Shown one piece after another: positions 57,551 through 64,000 of a DNA stretch of 64,000 nt. Below the pieces are notes generated by a model. That model was not told the origin of the DNA. It worked only from the letters and a program-made list of their open reading frames with translations, and ran no database searches. The stretch is taken from NCBI GenBank assembly GCA_022385805.1, contig MU277747.1:51921-115920 (forward strand), in the 5' to 3' direction. Source of the DNA: Pilatotrama ljubarskyi (Eukaryota; Basidiomycota; Agaricomycetes; Polyporales; Polyporaceae). Numbering within the stretch: the stretch's first letter is position 1; each line of letters opens with the position of its first letter. The position numbers were made by a program, and so were the translations under genes.

Positions 57551-60500
57551 TCAGTCAGCAGCCAGATCATGAAGCAGGGAATGAATACCAGTACGCACCT
57601 CTCGTCGCAGTGGCAACGTAATGACACATGGCCGCTCGTGCAGTACGGTCCGGTAGCGCACAACAGGAGAGACGACATCTTCCAAGGCCACAATAGGTGA
57701 TGGCGCAGGCTCCTGTGAGATGTCGAGGAACCCGTTATCATCCCATATTCGCAGGCAGAACGTCGGATGTCTAGTGGAAGGGGTGTCGTCAGTACTGTAC
57801 CAGCGAAAGCGGACAGAATGGATGAACAGCGTACACATTGGCCCAGGGGGTACCTTCAAGCGTGCAGACTGCCGGGCGATACCACCGTACGAACGCGAAG
57901 ACTTGCTGTGACACGGCGTTGCTCGCTTCATAAGCGTAGATATGTGTGATCTCGCCCACAGCGAGCGCACCAGCGGCAGACACACGCATCATGGCGAGCG
58001 AGTTGGCTGGGTTCGTTGTGCGGCTTGCGGCAGCGTAGCGATGGCCAGCAATGATCGCATAATCGAATGCGAGGGCGATGTTCGGCAGCACATGACTGGT
58101 GGCCGGATCTGAGTCGACAGCGACATTAGATCGGAACCGTTGCAGGGGATAGCGAGCGTTCATCGCTGTAATGAATGAGTAGTAAACATTCTGAGGCATT
58201 CGTTCACGGGTGAACCGGGGGCTAAGCTCCATCGTGATGCCCTCTGTGGCTCGATGTTAGTACGAGATTCTGTAGTACATAAGGATTTGCCCGCTTACCA
58301 TCACGGTGGGCGTCTTCCAGTTCTCGGGCAAGTTGTTGCAATGTACAACGGTTGTCCGCAGTCGCCTCCTGCATCGCACGCGAGGTAAGGTGGACGCCGG
58401 AGTTTGCGGGGTAGTCAAGGGCATGAACGAGCTGTCAAGAGTGCAACTACATCAGAACATGGTGATGTGTGTGTAGATGCAAACGAGCTACAGACGTACC
58501 AAACGATGGAGCTGCACCGTCCTATGGAACTCACGGAAGAATGTGCACTCCACTTCACCGCTGTCGTGATTGCTTGTCTTGTAGCTCTTGAGGATCTTAT
58601 TCAGACGTTCGAAGACGAACATCCAGAACTCCCGGAGAGGCCCATAGTCGCGAATGAATTCGGGTGTGTGTGTCGCGTAATGGTGGTTTGGCCGGATTAT
58701 GTCAGGGCCATAGATCTTTCGAGATACGTGAGTAAAGCGTATTATGTCCAGCAGGTTATCGATAGCCGCATTGAAGGGTACGGCAGTAGATCAACTTACC
58801 CGCACCAAGTCATTGCAGTACTCACGCAAGAGTGCTTCACCTTCGCGCAGTTGTGCCTCGTTGATCTTGTCGGAGAGGAATATGCGAAGCGCAGCACACA
58901 GCTTCAAGAACGTCGTCAGGTCGTCCGGATGAAGGTTGCATGGCTGACTACTGTCATCTTCGTCTTCAGGTTCGTCAAGCCAGGCATCTTCGGCATCTTC
59001 AATCGCCCCGTCGTCATCTGGTTCCAAAACCATCTCCTAAGGCGAGCATGTTGAGAAAACGACACTAGCGTGCCACTCAGCCCGAGTTGCACACACGCAC
59101 CTTTGCACGTTCCGTCAGTTTCCGTGTGCGTGCTGAACGGTGAAGAGAGCCCAACCCTGTCTGTACAGTGTTCATTGTGACGGCTGTCAGTGAATTGCTC
59201 GCGAAGAACGCCACACGAAGTAGGGAGCGTACCACATACAACTCCTGCGCCCCATCCTCAGCCCGGGATGTCTGAATCTTCGTCGCAGACCGTCGCTTTG
59301 TCTTCTTCTTCCTTCGCATCTTGACGCGCTCTTTCAGAGATTGCTGCCGTCGTTGTAGAAATTCTTCGTCCGGTGCACCTTGCGACAACTCCTTCCAGAG
59401 TTCAGGCAGCTGAGCAATGCAAGACACTTAAACCACTGTGGCATAGACGACCAGATAAGTGAAAGTGTACTGCTAGAGGACCCACCACAGTAGCCAGAAT
59501 GAGCCACTGATCCGCAGTCAGGGAGCCGCCCGCCGGTTCACCTATCTGACGTGGTAGACGACCAAGCTTTGACGGCAACGAGAGCTGAAGTTTTGCCCGT
59601 GTGAGACAGTTCGTTGAAAGGCAGCCCAAGAGACTCATAGCTCACCTCGCTCAAGATCTCATGCAGGCGCCGCAATTCTTTGCTCTTGCGGAACACCTTC
59701 AGCTGTACCCAGATATGATAGAAGTGGGACTTCACGATGCCTATGTCACTTGTACACATGAGATGTGTATCTAACGTTCGCGAAACGGCAGAGGAACTTA
59801 CCAAGAAACAGATTATGCATCGGGTCAATAACGATCATCCGCTGCATGTCGAAGTATGGCAGTCGGGCAAGCTCTGACCACCGGGTCGAGTATGTCCGCG
59901 CGTATTCGTCCTTCGCGCTCTTGGTCGGGCAGCCCTTGTACTCGTTCATCATGAAACGGTGCTGAGCGTCAGTACGCTGAACAAAGCCTGTGGAAACGAT
60001 GAGTTATGTCCCCTGGAAAGTTGGAAGATGCAGGTCAGCCGTACCTCCACAAGTGAACGCTGCCGCCGTCGCCTTCAAGAGCTGCGTGATCCAGTCTCGG
60101 GTGCAAAAGAAGGTGTGGGCGTGCGACCCGTACCCTCCGAGCTTGTGCGCCGCTGGCTTATCGCAGAATACTCCTGCAAGGATCACCCGGACTCTGCGAC
60201 CTTCCGGATGGCGGAATGTGGGAATGACTACGCCATCTCGCCATAGACGCAATAGTTCGTTCACGAGAATGCGCGCAAAATGTTGTGTCTGGTCGGGGTC
60301 TGTCTCCTTCGGTCCCGGTATGATCATAGCAAGGAGAAGATTCTGTGCGCGGTACCTGGAAGCCGAATGGCGATGCTGAGTCGACATATATATTGAGAAA
60401 TATGTAACTAACCTTAGGTGTGCTGGGAGGTTAAGAATGCACAGAGACATCGGGCAGGACGTATGGGACGCGGAGATAACGCTCCGCAAATACGAGAACC

Positions 60501-62208
60501 TGGACCATATTCAGCAGTGAACATCAATTCCGTGGGCCGCAGGCTGCAGACAACTTACCAGTCAAGACACAAGGCGACAGCCACACGTATTTCACCGTCC
60601 GGGTCCTCAGATAAATCGAACCGAAAGAAAGAGCGGCCGTCAGGGCCGAGCAGAGAACGTGCAATCAGCCCATCAAAGAAGTCACCTAGCCAGCCCGGAA
60701 TCCGTGGACGCCGCCGCCAGCTTGTGAACGCATCCTCCATGCCAGGGATCGCGAGCATCTCTCGGAGCTGCGCTTCAATGCTCTTGTAGGGCGTACAAAG
60801 ATGGGGCCTGGGGCCTGCACGGCTGGTGCGCGTGCCTTGATTCTCGGAAGGGGCGCCGCTTGACTTGGAGTTGTACAAGGGTTCCCTGCACACCACGCAA
60901 CGCGCTGCTGTTGCGATCTCTGACGGCTGCGGCTCCGGATGAGGACACATACAGTGCTTGCACGTTGGGAGGATCCTGAATGTCGGTTCGAGTTGCAGTG
61001 AAGTGAGCGAGCTCGAAAGCGACGTCCGCAGGGCAGGGACCAGATGCCCCTGACCGGCCTCGGCAAGGATGTAGCCAATGACTACCAGAACGACGTTGCA
61101 GAAGCGAAAAGGAAGGTGAGCGGCGAGATGGAGCCAGGACGCGAGGAGCATAGCGAGGAGAACACACGGGTGCCATGCGCTGAGCAGGGAGCGCGACCGT
61201 GCGATGTCAAGGCGACTCGGTACGCCGTCTGCAACGCACTCGAAAGGGTCAGGCTCAAAGACTTGAGCCATGGCATCCGCGTTGAGCGGTATTGTGGACG
61301 ACGATGTTGGCAAGCGTGCTTCCGTGTCCAAGGTGCGGCTGGCGAGGGGAAAAGGCGGGGGCGAGTCGTCAGGCACAGAGGAAGCGGTGGGGTTTTGTGA
61401 GGGTGAGTTCGGGGATGGCGGTCGGGGGATTGCATGGGAATCCGTATGACCGTTAGGTTCAAGGTTATCTATGTCCTCCCAATCTGATTCCTCGCATAGT
61501 AGAGGTTCGGGAGGCACATCTACAGCGTCAAGTCAGGCTCGTAGAACATCAGTGAGATAAATAGGGGAGCGTACCCGGTTGCAGTCCGTCAGGGGAACTC
61601 ACATCCAGTTCGGATTCCTGCTCACGGAGGGTGGGGCTGCCATGATGGTGCACCTGGGTGCCTGAGAAATCGGCCACCGCTTCTGAGACGATGGGGCGGA
61701 GGGATATGGATGGGAGGGGCGTCGTGTTCAGTCCGGACGAGGCCGTGGCAAGAGTTGGAGGTTGCCAGCGGAACAGCGACCACAAAGGCGCCGCGACATT
61801 GCTTATGTGGGAGCCAATTCGGGACCCTGGGACAGCGCTGGCTGCGGCGAAGGAAGCTTGCCCATCTGCACCATCATTCATCTCCGTATGTCCTTTGGTC
61901 GTGGAGACATCTGCGAACTGCATGATACATTATGATGAGTTCGCGTTTGTGTACAAATCGAGGATGGCACCTACACAAGTGGTCTCCGACGCACAAGTTT
62001 CCGAGCGTCCCATGGGACACTTCTGGCTCTCCTCAACAGCTTTCTCAGGCTGTATGCCAGCCGGTCCGCTCCGCTGTGCGCGACGGTTCTTCCTTCTCTC
62101 ATCTCTCGCAGCGGGCTTGGAGAGGCGACGGCGCTTCCTGCGATGATGTCCATCTCGAGTGGAACGCGGCACTGACGCCCCCTCGCAGTCGCTGCAGTAG
62201 CAAGGCAC
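57551..62208 (-). CDS. Tnp2 (Transposase_21) transposase
   Basis: Transposase of CACTA/EnSpm-like elements, many exons separated by short introns. Exon 1 is 62208-61975 (MPCYCSDCEGASVPRSTRDG), exon 2 61917-61575, exon 3 starts 61519. A region with CKHCMCPHPEP and CVVCREPLY precedes the core. Core: CPMSLCILNLPAHLR, IIPGPKETDPDQTQHF, LVNELLRLWRDGVVIPTF, GVFCDKPAAHKLGGYGSH, MMNEYKGCPTKSAKDEY, IVIDPMHNLFLG, RLPRQIGEPAGGSLTADQW and PLALPELW. The C-terminal part has DYGPLREFWMFVFERLNKIL and NSLAMMRVSAAGALAVGEI. Near 57865, after FVRWYRP, the family-like sequence RLKVPPGPMCTLFIH resumes in another frame, so one frameshift is likely there. Otherwise the gene is complete and the element looks young. 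The stop at 57551 is the least certain end. Confidence 0.85.
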
Positions 62209-62821
62209 ATCCTTGGAAGGCTTGCAGGCAGTTGCAGGCAGGCCTAGGTTAGATGGACATGCTTCTCTGAAGCGACTGAGTACGTGCCCGACTCACTTGT
62301 GCTCTAAACTTCATGGACAGCCAGATAAACAGATTTCCTTCTTGGGTACGGGCCCGGCGCTATGTTCGGAGTCAGAATACGCGAAGGCCAGAGTCGACTT
62401 GATTCAGCCTCATACAGCAGGTCGCAGGGGAATTTCTGACGACGCTTCAAGCTTAAGGAGAAAGCAAGGTCGAAGTAAGAGGCAAAGGTCGATACCGCCC
62501 CAGGACACTGACGTATCGGAACTGAGCCCACTCCTCCGCGGCGACCTGTGTACTACCCGCCGTAGCACTCGCGCAGCCAAAGGTTGTGCTAACACGACAC
62601 TGAGGTTCTCAGGAAGTCAGGCAATTTTACAGTGATGTTGGGTGGCAAGTGCTTGAATGATGGACACAGATGGCCTCATTCTGTGTCTTCCTTGAGTTCT
62701 GAACCCCTTTTGAAGCGAAACTTCGCATACGAAGAGTATCGCAGCTTCGGACATATCTGGGCGCTTACTGTATACCTTCCCGGCCTAAACGCGCGAGAAG
62801 CAGCTACTGAGCCACTATGTA

Positions 62822-63659
62822 CTACATCGAGTCGAGTCGAGTTCCCTCCAGCTTAATCCGCACTTGCTCGATGTCGGGGAGCTTGTCCGAAAGACTGAGT
62901 TGGCCGAGAGTGTCCGCAAGCATGCTGAGCGAGCGCTGTACCGGCCGTGGACGGACGCGGCATGAAACAGCGGGACGCGGTCTCTTCGCCTCGTCGCGAG
63001 TGGCCTGTACCAGATGGTTAGAATCATGGAGGAGTTGTACAACGAAAGCGATCGTACCTTGATGCGCTGCGCATACCGGAGAATGTCCTCCCAGCCCCTC
63101 TTGTACGGGAGGTTCTCGCCATGAGCCTGCAGTACTTGCTGCGCGAAGGCTTGCAGCCATACATACGTCCGGACGAGGCGCATTGAGCCATGTCCCTCGC
63201 CCTTGCCCAAGCAAGAAAGCCAGAAAGGGGCGTAAGTGTCACCGGGATAGCCCGTGAAGTGGTCCAGCTCAACGAAGAGCTTGCGCATGAAGAGGACAGG
63301 CTCAAGGGCGAGCGTGAGCTTGTACGTGGACAAGTCTTGGAAATAGCCTGCCACGGTTCCCTAGTAACAGTCAGCGAGCGTTCGGAGTGAGAGACAAGGG
63401 CACGCACAGGGATTTCTTCTACAGACAGAGTCAACATAACGTTGTCGTAAATGCTCTCACCGTCAAGCCCGTGGCCGCCCAAGCCCAGATCATCCCTATC
63501 CAGCAACGCCCTCACCAGGCATTCCGCCGGAGTGGACGGTTCGCGCAGAAGCCTTGCGGGCTTTACTACCATATCTCGAGGACGTAGGGGGACTCGGGTG
63601 CGTGTCGATTGGCGGAAAGCCTTGCGGCGAGCGAGAGCGGTCGAGGTGTCGCGGGGCAT
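62822..63659 (-). CDS. Third gene of the Tnp2 element, 245 residues, function unknown
   Basis: Exons 63659-63408, 63360-63058 and 63004-62822 (introns 47 and 53 nt) give 245 residues. It begins MPRDTSTALARRKAFRQSTR, basic. Exon 2 has FMRKLFVELDHFTGYPGDTY, PFWLSCLGKGEGHGSMRL, AHGENLPYKRGWEDILRYAQ; exon 3 has DTLGQLSLSDKLPDIEQVR. I know no such domain. It is divergent from nothing and runs in the same direction as the transposase, 613 bp upstream of it, with its own TATA box. It may be element-borne or a host gene at the insertion border. Confidence 0.65.
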
Positions 63660-63748
63660 AGTGTCGGAGCGAACACAGCAGGAGAAGGTTGGCGGAGGGA
63701 GGCGTCCGAGTGTGAGATGAAGGACTTCATGGTGGGGGGAGCACCCCA

Positions 63749-63757
63749 ATTATATAT
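63749..63757 (-). promoter_or_regulatory. TATA box of the 245-residue gene
   Basis: TATATAATT on the minus strand, 90-98 bp upstream of ATG 63659. Confidence 0.55.
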
Positions 63758-64000
63758 CCACAGATTTTGCTGCAGGAGAGACTTCGAGAGGATCCGGATG
63801 CCCAGGGAGGAAGCAGACGTTTGCCCGGCACATACACTGGCGCTCAAAAGTATTGCACGCCGGTATTTCGGCGGGTAATTTGCCTGCCGTACTTCAACAC
63901 TTCGGAAAATCACACAACTTACATTTTGTACACTACATACATGACTAGTAGAATCATCCTATGTAGTTTCTAGAATGTGTTCTTACCTGCTCAACTAAAG

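Larger units (their letters stand above)
54780..63760. mobile_element. CACTA-type (Tnp2) DNA transposon with three genes
   Basis: The Tnp2 transposase at 57551-62208 defines the class. The convergent gene at 54883 and the gene at 62822 lie directly next to it, and both have TATA boxes. Coding content spans at least 9 kb, a size normal for CACTA elements. The terminal CACTA inverted repeats and the target duplication were not found; they may lie between 53.5 and 54.8 kb and beyond the right edge. The bounds given are those of the coding block, not of the element. Confidence 0.65.

Noticed and set aside
1..64000. CRISPR arrays, prokaryotic operons or rRNA genes
   Set aside because: No regularly spaced repeats, Shine-Dalgarno-linked genes or rRNA sequence were seen; all genes are eukaryotic in structure.

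Overview
The window is nuclear DNA from a filamentous basidiomycete, most likely an Agaricomycete. Genes are split by many short GT-AG introns of about 48-60 nt. The gene set is fungal: a copper-fist transcription factor, Cdc20, Rrp9, Hikeshi/Opi10, a proteasome beta subunit and an intron-bearing tRNA-Leu. The BTB/POZ genes, the divergent kinase-like genes and the Tnp2 (CACTA-type) transposase resemble lineage-specific expansions of mushroom-forming fungi. No prokaryotic operon structure is present.

Region by region. Positions 1-5,000: a copper-fist factor (minus strand, running off the left edge) and Rrp9. Positions 5,050-9,510: three tandem minus-strand paralogues of an unrecognised family with shared C-terminal motifs and exon plan. 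Positions 10,760-11,490: Hikeshi/Opi10. Positions 11,990-14,880: two tandem BTB genes from a recent duplication. Positions 15,100-20,080: an 796-residue coiled-coil protein, tRNA-Leu(AAG) and Cdc20. Positions 21,440-25,530: three paralogues of an unrecognised 277-residue protein. Positions 26,480-27,180: proteasome beta-4. Positions 27,860-30,470: two more BTB genes, one with a one-base frameshift.

From about 30 kb the character changes to duplicated, decaying and mobile DNA. There are four kinase-like loci (one intact), three medium-chain dehydrogenase/reductase loci (one intact), a TIR-bounded non-autonomous element, a BTB pseudogene, a 34-nt poly-C tract and a degenerate inverted repeat. 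One large intact gene sits inside: a full-length ABCC transporter with about 43 exons, including three microexons. The last 9 kb hold a CACTA-type transposon with three genes: a Tnp2 transposase, a 663-residue companion and a 245-residue companion.

Conserved single-copy genes are thus interspersed with at least five locally duplicated families. Gene models were built by hand: splice sites were chosen for GT-AG ends, intron length, frame continuity and match to remembered family patterns. No alignment or search was run.
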